A stretch of DNA of 64,000 nt from CTSoil-075 sp964292325 (GTDB taxonomy: Bacteria; Bacillota; Negativicutes; DSM-13327), in the NCBI GenBank assembly GCA_964292325.1, contig CAXYVG010000002.1:18588-82587 (forward strand), given 5' to 3'. A program made the translations under genes and the position numbers. This document shows positions 50,715-60,359 of this stretch, one piece after another. The notes beneath the pieces are model-generated. The model did not search any database, was not told where the DNA came from, and was given only the letters and a program-made list of their open reading frames with translations. How positions within the stretch are numbered: the first letter of the stretch is position 1; each line of letters opens with the position of its first letter.

Positions 50715-53700
50715 TTATCCTTTTAAATTATGCGCTTCTTGCAATTCTTTCTTATGCTTTTTATAGTGTTTGCGCCGTTTATAGTCTCTGACCATATCAA
50801 CTCCCTCTTCAATCAAAACAAACAATACGGGAATCAAAAATATACCCAGAACAGTAGCAGCAAGCATACCACCAACAACGGCTGTCCCCATAGAATTTCT
50901 CGCCCCGGCGCCAGCACCGGTAGCAATTACAAGAGGCATACAACCAATAATAAAGGCCAGCGACGTCATGATAATCGGACGAAGGCGTAATTTAGCAGCT
51001 TCAATAACCGCCGATACAGCATCCATTCCCTTATCGACTCGCACTTTAGCAAATTCTACAATTAATATCGCATTCTTAGCTGCTAAACCAATTAGCATAA
51101 CCATACCAATTTGCATATATACATCATTTTGCAAACTGCGAACATATTGGAATAAAAATGCACCAAAAATGCCCGTAGGTACCGATAAAATGACAGCAAA
51201 CGGAATACCAAAACTTTCGTAAAGAGCTGCCAAGCATAGGAATACAAAGAACAAGGCTAAGCCAAATACAAAAGGAGCCCGGCCACCTGATATTTTTTCC
51301 TCACGACTTTGATCTGCCCATTCATAGCTATATGTACTTGGCAGTGTCTGAGCAGCAACCTCTTCCAAGGCTTTCATAACCTGCCCGGAACTATAACCTG
51401 CTGCTGGGTTACCACCCACCTGAATGGCCCGGTAACCATTAAATCTTTTGATGACAGGAGGAGCCGTAATCGGTTTCGGTTTGATTAAAGTATTCAAAGG
51501 TACCATAACGCCAGCAGAGCTACGTACGAAGAAGAAACGAGTCGCTTCTACATCACTACGAAACTTTTCATCGGCTTGCATTACAACTTTATACGTACGC
51601 CCGAAACGGTTAAAGTCATTAACCTGGACACCACCGAGAAAAGTTTGTATTGCTGTAAATACATCACTTACAGGAACACCTAATTGTTGTGCTTTTTCTC
51701 TATCGACATCAAAGCTATAACCTGGAGTATCAATATTAAAAGTAGAGTAAATCATACCAATTTCTGGTCGTTGACGAGCAGCAGCCATAAACTGTTTCGA
51801 AATGTTATCCATTTCTTCGATCGAATTGCCGCCCTTATCCTCGATCATTAATGTAAATCCACCCACTGAACCAATACCAGGCAAGGAAGGAGCATTAAAC
51901 GAAAAGACATTTGCCTCTGGAATATGAGCGCTATTGGCCAAATTTTTCCCAATCTGTGCTTGTACGCCAAGTCCAGGATCGGTCCTTTCATCCCATGGAG
52001 CAAGCCTGGTGAAAATAATAGCCGAATTGGCTTTACTAGCACCAGCTAAAATATCAAATCCTTGTACGACAATGGTATCTACTACACCCGGCTGAGCACG
52101 CATCCCTTCTGCTATTTTATTCGCAACGCTAGCGGTACGATTCGCACTTGCAGCCTCCGGCAAACTAACATTCGTAATATAAAAACCTTGGTCTTCACTT
52201 GGAACAAATGAAGTAGGAACTAATTGATATAATTTCCCAGTTGATAAAAGCAATACGATTAGGAATACAACACCTAAAGCGGCTCGTTTTAAAATTTTTG
52301 ACAAGCCTCTTCCATATCGCTCTACCGTTGCTTCAAACCAATGATTGAAGCTGTTAAAGAATCGTTCTAGCCATCCTGAATGTGCATCAGGATCATACGG
52401 TTTTAGTATCATAGCACAAAGAGCTGGCGTCAAAGATAACGCAACGGTAGCCGATAACGCCATCGAAACTGCAATCGTTAAGGCAAATTGTTTGTATAAA
52501 ACACCCGTTGTTCCCCCAAAAAACGCGACGGGGATAAATACAGAAGCCAATACGAAAGCAATCGCAACAACCGGACCTGAAACTTCACTCATCGCAAGTT
52601 TCGTTGCTTCTTTTGGATCAAGACCATTGTAACGCATATGGTGCTCTACTGCCTCAATAACAATAATAGCATCATCCACTACCAGACCAATTGCGAGTAC
52701 CATCGCAAATAATGTGAGCGTATTAATCGAGAAACCAAGTACTAGAAAAGCACCAAAAGTCCCAATTAATGATACGGGAATGGCAAGCATCGGAATCAAT
52801 GTTGCCCGCCAACTTTGTAAAAATACGAACACTACTAATAATACCAGTACTAAAGCTTCCGCAAAAGTCTTTGCCACTTCTGTCATGGATTCGCGTACGA
52901 ATTTCGTATTATCAACAACCGAATTATGCGCAAGATCGGACGGAAATTTTTTCGAAGCTTCATCTAATGCTTTCTGCACATTCGTAATGGTTTCTAAGGC
53001 ATTCGCATCAGTCGTTAACTGCACAGCAAAAGCTGCTGATTGTTCACCATTAAGAAAACTTTGAAAACCATAATCTTTATTGCCCATTGCAACGGTTGCA
53101 ATATCTTTCAAACGAATAAAAGAACCATTCTTAGAGCTAATAATGATGTCTTCAAATTCCTTGGGTTCGGCCAAGCGTCCTTGCACCCGCGCAGTATATT
53201 GAAAGTCTTGCCCCGCCGATGTAGGACGTTGCCCAATTGTTCCTGCTGGAGCCTGTACATTCTGCGCTGTAATAGCCGAAGATACATCACGCCCTGTAAT
53301 GCCCATCTGAGCCATTTTGTCTGGGCGTAGCCAAATACGCATTCCATAATCAGAACCATATTCTGTAACATTACCTACGCCTTTAATTCTTTTTAAATCT
53401 TCAACAATATAGATACTACCATAATTCTTTAAGAAAGTACTGTCATAAGTCCCCTTTGGCGACCAAAGAGTAAAGATCAGAGAATTATCTGGCGAAACCT
53501 TCCTGGTCGTAAGACCGGCCGTTGTTACCGCCGTAGGAAGAGATGCGTTAGCTTGCGCCACGCGATTTTGAGTTTGTACCGTTGCAAGATCGGCATTCTT
53601 ACTCAAATCAAATTTCGTAGTTAGTGAATAGGAACCAGAGTCAGAACTCGTTGACTGCATGGATACCATGTCTTCCGTTCCATTCACTTGATTTTCGATA

Positions 53701-53891
53701 ACTTGCGCCATTGTCTGCTCAATAACTTCCGCATTTGCACCTGTATAATTACCCGTTACACTGACTTGCGGCGGTGTAATTTGCGGATACTGCGCTACAG
53801 GTAAATTAAATGCTGAAATCAAACCAGTCAAAGTAATAATAATCGATAATACTATTGCAAAAATCGGACGTTCAATAAAAAACTTAGCCAA
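50715..53891 (-). CDS. RND efflux pump inner-membrane transporter (HAE1/AcrB-like)
   Basis: A 1058-residue 12-helix transporter of the hydrophobe/amphiphile efflux type. It begins FFIERPIFAIVLSI and shows the proton-relay region LAIGLVVDDAIIVIEAVEHH and the usual large periplasmic loops. The family exports drugs and solvents across two membranes, so it implies an outer membrane. It follows the adaptor gene by 11 bp. The outer-membrane channel gene is missing here and must be elsewhere. Confidence 0.95.
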   Translation of the reverse strand: MAKFFIERPIFAIVLSIIITLTGLISAFNLPVAQYPQITPPQVSVTGNYTGANAEVIEQTMAQVIENQVNGTEDMVSMQSTSSDSGSYSLTTKFDLSKNADLATVQTQNRVAQANASLPTAVTTAGLTTRKVSPDNSLIFTLWSPKGTYDSTFLKNYGSIYIVEDLKRIKGVGNVTEYGSDYGMRIWLRPDKMAQMGITGRDVSSAITAQNVQAPAGTIGQRPTSAGQDFQYTARVQGRLAEPKEFEDIIISSKNGSFIRLKDIATVAMGNKDYGFQSFLNGEQSAAFAVQLTTDANALETITNVQKALDEASKKFPSDLAHNSVVDNTKFVRESMTEVAKTFAEALVLVLLVVFVFLQSWRATLIPMLAIPVSLIGTFGAFLVLGFSINTLTLFAMVLAIGLVVDDAIIVIEAVEHHMRYNGLDPKEATKLAMSEVSGPVVAIAFVLASVFIPVAFFGGTTGVLYKQFALTIAVSMALSATVALSLTPALCAMILKPYDPDAHSGWLERFFNSFNHWFEATVERYGRGLSKILKRAALGVVFLIVLLLSTGKLYQLVPTSFVPSEDQGFYITNVSLPEAASANRTASVANKIAEGMRAQPGVVDTIVVQGFDILAGASKANSAIIFTRLAPWDERTDPGLGVQAQIGKNLANSAHIPEANVFSFNAPSLPGIGSVGGFTLMIEDKGGNSIEEMDNISKQFMAAARQRPEIGMIYSTFNIDTPGYSFDVDREKAQQLGVPVSDVFTAIQTFLGGVQVNDFNRFGRTYKVVMQADEKFRSDVEATRFFFVRSSAGVMVPLNTLIKPKPITAPPVIKRFNGYRAIQVGGNPAAGYSSGQVMKALEEVAAQTLPSTYSYEWADQSREEKISGGRAPFVFGLALFFVFLCLAALYESFGIPFAVILSVPTGIFGAFLFQYVRSLQNDVYMQIGMVMLIGLAAKNAILIVEFAKVRVDKGMDAVSAVIEAAKLRLRPIIMTSLAFIIGCMPLVIATGAGAGARNSMGTAVVGGMLAATVLGIFLIPVLFVLIEEGVDMVRDYKRRKHYKKHKKELQEAHNLKG

Positions 53892-53902
53892 TCGATTACC
53901 CC

Positions 53903-55066
53903 CTACTTACTGGCCGGAGTTTGCAGGTCATCCGGTCCAATCATTATTGCAGTTACCGGTGTTCCCGGCCGTGTTTTCATAAAACCTTCTACTACAACGC
54001 GATCATTTTCTGTCAAGCCTTCTTCTACAAGCCACATCGTCCCAATTTTAGATCCCATTCTTACAGCCCGAGTTTCTGTAGTATTATCTGCACCAACAAC
54101 GGTCACTACATTTTTATCAAGCAATTGTTGTACCGCTCTTTGTGGAACTAAAATAGCTCCAGGGCGTACTTCTCCTTGCACTATAACACGTGCAAACATC
54201 CCCGGTACAAGAAGCCGATTCGGATTTGCAAAAGCCGCTTTGAGTGCCAGTGTCCCTGTACCTGTTGCCAAGCCCTTATCCACTTGTTCAATCTGTCCAG
54301 TCAATGGATAAACCGAACCGTCACTTAAAATCAGCTGTAAATCACGTCCCCATCCTGCTGGATCGGCACTTCCCTTCATACGAACAAATTTCAAATATTC
54401 ATTTTCACTCATACTGAATTTTACATTGACTGGATCAACAGACGATATCGTCGCCATTGTTGTGGAACCAGCTGCCACATAATTACCAACACTCAAGTCT
54501 TTAATATCAATCCGACCATCGATTGGTGATACAATTAACGTATCCTGAAGATTTTCTTCTGCCATCTGCACAGTTCCGCGATAAGCATTTACCGAAGCAA
54601 TATTTTGCTCTTCTGTTGATATTTGCGTATCGAGTATTTGCTGTGAAACTGCATCTTGCGCAGCCAATTGTTTATAGCGCAAAGTATTGAGATGAGAATT
54701 ACTCTGCACTGCTTCCGCCTGCGCTAGCTGCGCCTGAGCGGTATGTAAGGCCGATCCATATTGCCGGTTATCAATCCGGAATAATGGTTGCCCTTTAGAA
54801 ACAACAGCACCACCGGTGACCATCTTTTCTACAATATTACCTGATACCTTAGCTTGTATTGGAACCTCATTCTTTGCCTCTACTGTACCGACAAATTCAT
54901 ATGTAATAGGAGTATCTCTTTTCACAGCTTGCATAACCTTTACTTCTACTGGCTGTTGCGCTGGTTTTCCCCCTTGTTTACTACACCCACTCACAATCAC
55001 CGTTCCTAGCAAAAAAGTGAGTAAAATAGCATACCGCCATCTTTTTTTTGCACCTATATATACCAA
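53903..55066 (-). CDS. RND efflux pump periplasmic adaptor lipoprotein
   Basis: A 387-residue membrane-fusion protein with a lipobox (VIVSGC) and a biotinyl-lipoyl-like hairpin (ITYEFVGTVEAKNEVPIQAK, ALHTAQAQLAQAEAVQ coiled coil). It joins the pump to an outer-membrane channel. It starts at a TTG (AAGGAGG, 8-base spacing). An operator-like palindrome lies 24 bp upstream. Confidence 0.9.
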   Translation of the reverse strand: MVYIGAKKRWRYAILLTFLLGTVIVSGCSKQGGKPAQQPVEVKVMQAVKRDTPITYEFVGTVEAKNEVPIQAKVSGNIVEKMVTGGAVVSKGQPLFRIDNRQYGSALHTAQAQLAQAEAVQSNSHLNTLRYKQLAAQDAVSQQILDTQISTEEQNIASVNAYRGTVQMAEENLQDTLIVSPIDGRIDIKDLSVGNYVAAGSTTMATISSVDPVNVKFSMSENEYLKFVRMKGSADPAGWGRDLQLILSDGSVYPLTGQIEQVDKGLATGTGTLALKAAFANPNRLLVPGMFARVIVQGEVRPGAILVPQRAVQQLLDKNVVTVVGADNTTETRAVRMGSKIGTMWLVEEGLTENDRVVVEGFMKTRPGTPVTAIMIGPDDLQTPASK

Positions 55067-55089
55067 TTCCGTTACCTCCTTAACTCTAG

Positions 55090-55103
55090 TGACTAAACAG
55101 TCA
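55090..55103. promoter_or_regulatory. TetR-type operator candidate upstream of the pump operon
   Basis: TGACT-AAAC-AGTCA is a 5-bp arm palindrome just upstream of the adaptor start, of the form bound by many TetR-family repressors that control RND pumps. No repressor gene is in the window. The rest of the 304-bp gap holds only the repeat and terminator at 55342 and AT-rich DNA. Confidence 0.45.
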
Positions 55104-55341
55104 TTTAAGTTACATTCGACCTAATAACAGTAAATCCTTCTTTATAATAATCATTTTTCCAAAATTAAGCAACATCAGCAAACACTAGAAATAAGCAGTA
55201 AGAGTAAGCAATAACAAGAAATCCTGCATTTTCGTTGTTCTTGGAACTAATTTTATTTTTAATTATTTTATTATAAACTCAAACTTCTCAACAAAGACCG
55301 GGGTTCTTCTTCTGTCCCTATTGTCTCTCCCAGAGAAAAAA

Positions 55342-55369
55342 GAGACAGGAGGAACCGTCCCCCTGTCTC
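55342..55369 (-). terminator. Terminator hairpin of the GGGACGGTTCC repeat type
   Basis: On the minus strand GAGACAGG pairs with CCTGTCTC around GGGACGGTTCCT, followed by TTTTTT, 1 bp past the permease stop. GGGGGACGGTTC-type hairpins are scattered over many Firmicute genomes (recalled), so this may be a dispersed repeat serving as terminator. Confidence 0.7.
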
Positions 55370-55370
55370 A

Positions 55371-56678
55371 TTACTTACCTTCACTAGTCCCATTTAAAAC
55401 GATATTCAAAACAATCGCTGTGATACTACCAGCGGTAATACCACTATTGAGAATTACTTTTGCCCAAGCAGGGAAATTTTGATAAAAATTAGGAACATCT
55501 AGCGTTATCATGCCAATCCCCATACTAACAGCGACGACCATAATATTATGTGTACCATTAAAGTTAACTCTTGAGAGAGTCTTAATACCACTTGCTGCTA
55601 CCATACCAAACATCGCAATACCCGCACCACCGAGTACTGGTACAGGGATAGAGGAAATAACGGCAGCAAATTTAGGGAACAAACCAAGAACTACTAAAAT
55701 GACACCGGCAGCCGCTACAACGAAGCGACTCTTCACATTCGTTAGACCAACCAATCCTACATTTTGCGCAAAAGCAGTGTAAGGAAAGCTATTGAGAATA
55801 CCACCTAACATAGTAGAAAATCCATCGGCTCTCAGGCACCGAGTCAGATCATCCGTTGTAATGGGTTTTTCTACAATTTCGCCAATGGCAATACAATCAC
55901 CCGTTGTTTCCGTCATAACAACCAACATAACAACCACCATAGCCGCGATCGAAGCAGGATCAAAAACTGGCATACCAAAAGCAAAAGGAGTGGTAACCCC
56001 TAACCAATTAGAAGCTGCTACCTGCGAAAATTTCACCATCCCTAAAGGAATAGCAATCAAAGTCCCCGTAATTAATCCTAATAAAACAGCAATATTACTT
56101 AAAAATCCTTTAAAATAGCGATAATAAAATAATACAACCCCTAGTGTGGCTAATGCGAGCAAAATATAAGGGGCGGATGCAAAATCTTTCGCAGCAGGAT
56201 TACCACCCGCTGCCCACCGAACTGCAACAGGCATCAATGTCACACCAATCAAAGTAATAATAGTGCCAGTAACAACAGCCGGAAAAAAGCGTAACAAGCG
56301 GCTAAAATAAGGGCTAATCAAAAACGTAACAATCCCAGCAACGATAATAGAACCATAAATACCCGGTAAGCCATGCGCTTTCCCAATCAAAATCATTGGC
56401 GTAATCGCAGCAAACGTTACTCCTTGAATGATCGGAATACGAACACCCATTTTCCAAAAACCAATGGTTTGAATAATCGTGGCAATACCACAAGTGAATA
56501 AATCGGCATTAATTAGATAGACCAGTTCTTCTGGCGATAACCCCAAAGCATTGGCCAGAATTAGCGGCACAGCTACAGCACCGGCATACATGGCCAAAAC
56601 ATGCTGTAAACCATAGGTAAAAAGCTTACCTAATGGTAACATTTCATCCACCGGATGAACTACATTCTCTTTTTTCAT
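55371..56678 (-). CDS. Uracil/xanthine permease family (NCS2) transporter
   Basis: A 435-residue membrane protein with about 12 to 14 helices (LQHVLAMYAGAVAVPLI, IQGVTFAAITPMI, VMTETTGDCIAIGEI, LGGAGIAMFGMVAASGIK), the NCS2 nucleobase:cation symporter signatures. It starts 10 bp after the stop of the molybdenum subunit gene, so it is the last gene of the hydroxylase operon and likely imports the purine substrate. Confidence 0.92.
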   Translation of the reverse strand: MKKENVVHPVDEMLPLGKLFTYGLQHVLAMYAGAVAVPLILANALGLSPEELVYLINADLFTCGIATIIQTIGFWKMGVRIPIIQGVTFAAITPMILIGKAHGLPGIYGSIIVAGIVTFLISPYFSRLLRFFPAVVTGTIITLIGVTLMPVAVRWAAGGNPAAKDFASAPYILLALATLGVVLFYYRYFKGFLSNIAVLLGLITGTLIAIPLGMVKFSQVAASNWLGVTTPFAFGMPVFDPASIAAMVVVMLVVMTETTGDCIAIGEIVEKPITTDDLTRCLRADGFSTMLGGILNSFPYTAFAQNVGLVGLTNVKSRFVVAAAGVILVVLGLFPKFAAVISSIPVPVLGGAGIAMFGMVAASGIKTLSRVNFNGTHNIMVVAVSMGIGMITLDVPNFYQNFPAWAKVILNSGITAGSITAIVLNIVLNGTSEGK

Positions 56679-56688
56679 TTTTTCCTCC

Positions 56689-58980
56689 TTATTTCACTGA
56701 TTTATTTTGTTGCATGCCCATAAATACTTTTTCTGGTGTGATGGGCAGTTGATTGACCCTAACACCTACCGCATTATAAACAGCATGAACAATAGCAGGT
56801 GCTGGTGTATTGACAACCACTTCGCCTAATGATTTCGCGCCAAAAGGACCTGTCGGTTCAAAACTTTCTTCAAAAGCCACCCGCACCGTTCCTATATCTT
56901 TTCGGCAAGGAATTTTGTATTGCATAAAGCTATTGGTATGCAATTTACCTTTTTCCCCATACCGTACTTCTTCATAAAGTGCAAGACCTATACCTTGTAC
57001 AATGCCTCCTTCTACTTGAATGGTGGCAAGTTTAGGATTAATCACGGTGCCACAATCCGCAACCGCTACATAATCAATCATTGTCACTTTGCCAGTCTCA
57101 CTATCCACTTCAACCTCAGCAAACCCAGCAATAAATGGTGGCGGCGATACATGGCTACCATAGGTCCCCTGACCTGTTAATTGTAAATTTCCAGCTCCCC
57201 CTAGCACCATGATTTCCCCTAATTTTTCTAGGCTCATCTCTTTCTCACTAGTCAAACTACGAATCACTTGACCATCAAAGGCAACATCATCTGGCAATAC
57301 TGCTAATAACCTCGCACCATGATCAACAATTTTTTCTTTTAGCTCTTCAGCAGCTTTGACCACTGCCATGCCTGTAACATATGTCGTACTCGATGCATAC
57401 GAGCCAGGATCATAAGGGGAAACATCGGTATCGGCAGCATGTACGATGATATTGTCTACCGTCGTTTCTAAAACCTCAGCTGCCATTTGTGCCAGTATCG
57501 TATCACTGCCCGTCCCCAGATCAGTAGAACCAAGCAACAAAGTATAACGACCATCATCATTGAGCCGAATTTCCGCAGATGCCGTATCAATGTTTGCGAT
57601 CCCTGACCCCTGCATCGTAACAGCCATACCAATGGCTCTTATTTTCGTACCAGTAATGACTCGTGGATATTTTTCATCCCAGCCAATCATTTTTTTGCCA
57701 GTTTCAATACAACGATCCAATGTAGAACTACCAAGAAGTTTCCCATCATAAGTGAGAGCTGTTTCGCCTTGTTTGATTAAATTCTGTAATCTTAGCTCTG
57801 TTGGGTCCATATTTAATTGCTGCGCTAACTTATTGATAGTTGCCTCTAATGCAAATGTTCCTTGTGTTGCCCCATATCCCCGAAAAGCAGCACCTGGCAT
57901 TTTATTGGTATATACTACATCACCCATAAACCGAACAGCCTTGGTTTTATTATATAAAGGCAGAGTTTTTTGCCCGACTACCATAAAAACCGTCGAAGCA
58001 TGTTCGCCATAAGCTCCCGTATCCGATAGTGCTTGTATATCTAAAGCCCTGATATATCCATCAGTATCAGCGCCTATTCTAACCGTTATGCGCATGGCAT
58101 GGCGACTGTTCGTGCAAGAAAACGTTTCCTCGCGATCATAGACAATCTTTGCCGGTCTACCCGTTTTTAACGTCACAATCGCGGAAAATATTTCTACAAC
58201 AGCAGTCTGCTTGCCCCCAAATCCGCCACCAATTCGCGGTTTAATAACCCGCACTTTACTAGGCGATATCTGCAGTGCTCTAGCTAACTTTCTGCGGACA
58301 TGAAAAGGAATTTGTGTAGAGCTAACCACAACCAATCTCCCTACATGATCCAGATAACTAAAGGAGCGATAAGTTTCCATCATACAATGAGCCTGAGCCT
58401 GAATATAGTAAGTATCCTCGGCAACCACAGCGCACTGCTTTAATTCTTGTTCGACGTCTCCGACCTCTACAATTTGCGATGATACTATATTTTCTTGTTG
58501 CTTCATGCCGATATCAAAATTACAATGAAGATCCTCTTCCGGATGAATGATCGATGGATGTCCTTGCGCTGTTTCAAAATCCAATACAGGTTCCAATACT
58601 TCATACTCAACCTGAATCAATTTCATAGCTTTCAGCGCCGTTTTTTCATCCACGGCAGCAATGATCGCCACTTCATCTCCCACATACCTCACAATCGGAC
58701 TTAATATCAAACGGTCATAAGGGGAAGGCTCAGGATATGACTGACCAGCGGCCGAAAAACGCACATTCGGAACATCTTGATACGTAAGAACACATGCAAC
58801 ACCAGGAATGGTTTTCGCTTTACTAACATTGATGGTTTTGATGCGTGCAAAAGCATGAGGACTTCGCAATAGTTTTACGATTAACGTATTCGGCATCACC
58901 AAGTCATCTGTATAAACAGGTTTTCCTGTAGCGATCGCCATGCCATCAATCTTGCCAATGCCTTTCCCAACAACTTTCAT
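56689..58980 (-). CDS. Molybdenum hydroxylase large subunit, xanthine-dehydrogenase-like
   Basis: A 763-residue molybdopterin subunit (RIGGGFGGKQTAVVEI, AFRGYGATQGTFALE, EMAAEVL-type helix, and catalytic Glu in FGAKSLGEVVV near the end). With the [2Fe-2S] and FAD subunits it makes a three-gene xanthine-oxidase-family enzyme. The permease downstream and yqeB/yqeC/mocA 6 kb away suggest a selenium-dependent purine hydroxylase. Sequence alone does not tell xanthine from other purines or nicotinate. Confidence 0.9.
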   Translation of the reverse strand: MKVVGKGIGKIDGMAIATGKPVYTDDLVMPNTLIVKLLRSPHAFARIKTINVSKAKTIPGVACVLTYQDVPNVRFSAAGQSYPEPSPYDRLILSPIVRYVGDEVAIIAAVDEKTALKAMKLIQVEYEVLEPVLDFETAQGHPSIIHPEEDLHCNFDIGMKQQENIVSSQIVEVGDVEQELKQCAVVAEDTYYIQAQAHCMMETYRSFSYLDHVGRLVVVSSTQIPFHVRRKLARALQISPSKVRVIKPRIGGGFGGKQTAVVEIFSAIVTLKTGRPAKIVYDREETFSCTNSRHAMRITVRIGADTDGYIRALDIQALSDTGAYGEHASTVFMVVGQKTLPLYNKTKAVRFMGDVVYTNKMPGAAFRGYGATQGTFALEATINKLAQQLNMDPTELRLQNLIKQGETALTYDGKLLGSSTLDRCIETGKKMIGWDEKYPRVITGTKIRAIGMAVTMQGSGIANIDTASAEIRLNDDGRYTLLLGSTDLGTGSDTILAQMAAEVLETTVDNIIVHAADTDVSPYDPGSYASSTTYVTGMAVVKAAEELKEKIVDHGARLLAVLPDDVAFDGQVIRSLTSEKEMSLEKLGEIMVLGGAGNLQLTGQGTYGSHVSPPPFIAGFAEVEVDSETGKVTMIDYVAVADCGTVINPKLATIQVEGGIVQGIGLALYEEVRYGEKGKLHTNSFMQYKIPCRKDIGTVRVAFEESFEPTGPFGAKSLGEVVVNTPAPAIVHAVYNAVGVRVNQLPITPEKVFMGMQQNKSVK

Positions 58981-58981
58981 A

Positions 58982-59431
58982 TCACACCACCCCCAAGTAC
59001 ATCTTCACGGCTCTAAGCTGCCCCATATAACCTGTACACCTACATAGATTACCTGTTAAGTAATGAATGATCTCTTCTTCAGTAGGATTGGTAAGCTCCC
59101 TCTTCATCGCAATCACGGTCATAATAAAACCAGGACTACAAAATCCACACTGTTCGGCTCCTTCTGCTACTAATAGCTTGGCAAATGCCTCGGATTCCTC
59201 TTGGACGCCTTCAATCGTTGTAATCTGCCGACCATTGGCTCTGATAGAAAGAATATTACAAGATAAAGTAGGTTTGCCATCAAGCCATACCGTGCATAGA
59301 CCACAACAGGCGGTATCACAACCTTTTCGAATGCTTAATATCCCATTGTTTCGTAACGTATCCGCCAAAAACTCATCTTTCTCAATCGTAAACTGCTTTT
59401 TCTGTTGATTAATTATAAGTTCTATTTGCAT
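58982..59431 (-). CDS. Molybdenum hydroxylase [2Fe-2S] subunit
   Basis: A 149-residue ferredoxin-like subunit: first cluster CDTACCGLCTVW with a later Cys (LSC), second CGFCSPGF and CRCTGY. It transfers electrons from the molybdenum site to FAD. It ends 1 bp before the large-subunit start and overlaps the FAD subunit by 10 bp. Confidence 0.93.
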   Translation of the reverse strand: MQIELIINQQKKQFTIEKDEFLADTLRNNGILSIRKGCDTACCGLCTVWLDGKPTLSCNILSIRANGRQITTIEGVQEESEAFAKLLVAEGAEQCGFCSPGFIMTVIAMKRELTNPTEEEIIHYLTGNLCRCTGYMGQLRAVKMYLGVV

Positions 59432-60210
59432 TCCAATACCTCCCGAATCGCTCGTGTCAGCAATGCATTACAGACAGCCTTGCGATAAGTAGCTGTTCCT
59501 CGTGCATTGGTGCCAAATACAAGTTCTTCGATTGCCATATTCGCAATCTTTTCTACATCTGACTGACCTTGCGTAAGTTCAGCAGAAGCTTTAGCCGCAA
59601 TCTTAGCCCGAGCCGGCGTTGCCCCTGCCACAATTCGCCACTGCTGATTACAACTAGAAACCGCGACATTGATTAACGGAAAATCACTTGCTGAATTACG
59701 TAAGCTTTGATATGCTGCGCAGGCATTGTTTTTCTTGATCCATATCTTCGTTAGAATATCTTTTTCATAAGGCTTATTTAAGAAGTCGATAAGTGGCATT
59801 CTTCCCGCTTTATATAGCTCTACCTCCGTATCGAGTGCTAATAATGGCGGAATTAAATCAGAAAATCCATATTTTGAATAAACAGAAGCCCCGACCGTAA
59901 CAACATTGCGAAATTGAACACCAATAATATTGCTGACAGCCTTCGGGATTACACCATTAAAATACGTCTGCAAAGCAGCATTCGTTTCAAGATCTCTAAA
60001 GGTGGTCATCGCTCCTATTTCGATATACTTATCATGTTCTGTAATATAATTTAAATTTAGTTTTGACAGTTCTACGCCAGTGGCAATTCGACTAGACCCG
60101 AGCCTAAGAAAAGCACAACCACCTAGTATCCTATTATTCCTTTTTGCCATAAGGATGTTATATGCTTCATCAATTGTATCTGGTTGTACCAAATCGAGTA
60201 ATGTAAACAA
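59422..60210 (-). CDS. Molybdenum hydroxylase FAD subunit
   Basis: A 262-residue FAD-binding subunit of the CoxM/XdhB type (LVQPDTIDEAYNILM, RILGGCAFL, GVQFRNVVTVGASVYS). The TTG at 60210 directly follows AAGGAGGAGG; a start 8 codons upstream would translate through that site, so I prefer the TTG. It is the first gene of the hydroxylase operon. Confidence 0.88.
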   Translation of the reverse strand: MFTLLDLVQPDTIDEAYNILMAKRNNRILGGCAFLRLGSSRIATGVELSKLNLNYITEHDKYIEIGAMTTFRDLETNAALQTYFNGVIPKAVSNIIGVQFRNVVTVGASVYSKYGFSDLIPPLLALDTEVELYKAGRMPLIDFLNKPYEKDILTKIWIKKNNACAAYQSLRNSASDFPLINVAVSSCNQQWRIVAGATPARAKIAAKASAELTQGQSDVEKIANMAIEELVFGTNARGTATYRKAVCNALLTRAIREVLECK

Positions 60211-60319
60211 GATACCTCCTCCTTTTCCGTCCATCTTTTTCGTCTAAAATTGTAACATGGTGTCAGCAATAAGTAAATTTAATTCTACTAAAATTCTTCT
60301 AATAAGCAAAAAGAAAAAA

Positions 60320-60339
60320 AAGGCAGTGTAAACTGCCTT
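60320..60339 (-). terminator. Terminator of fbp
   Basis: AAGGCAGT and ACTGCCTT form an 8-bp stem around GTAA; on the minus strand it is followed by TTTTTTC, 21 bp after the fbp stop. Confidence 0.85.
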
Positions 60340-60359
60340 CTACATCTTATACTTTATAT

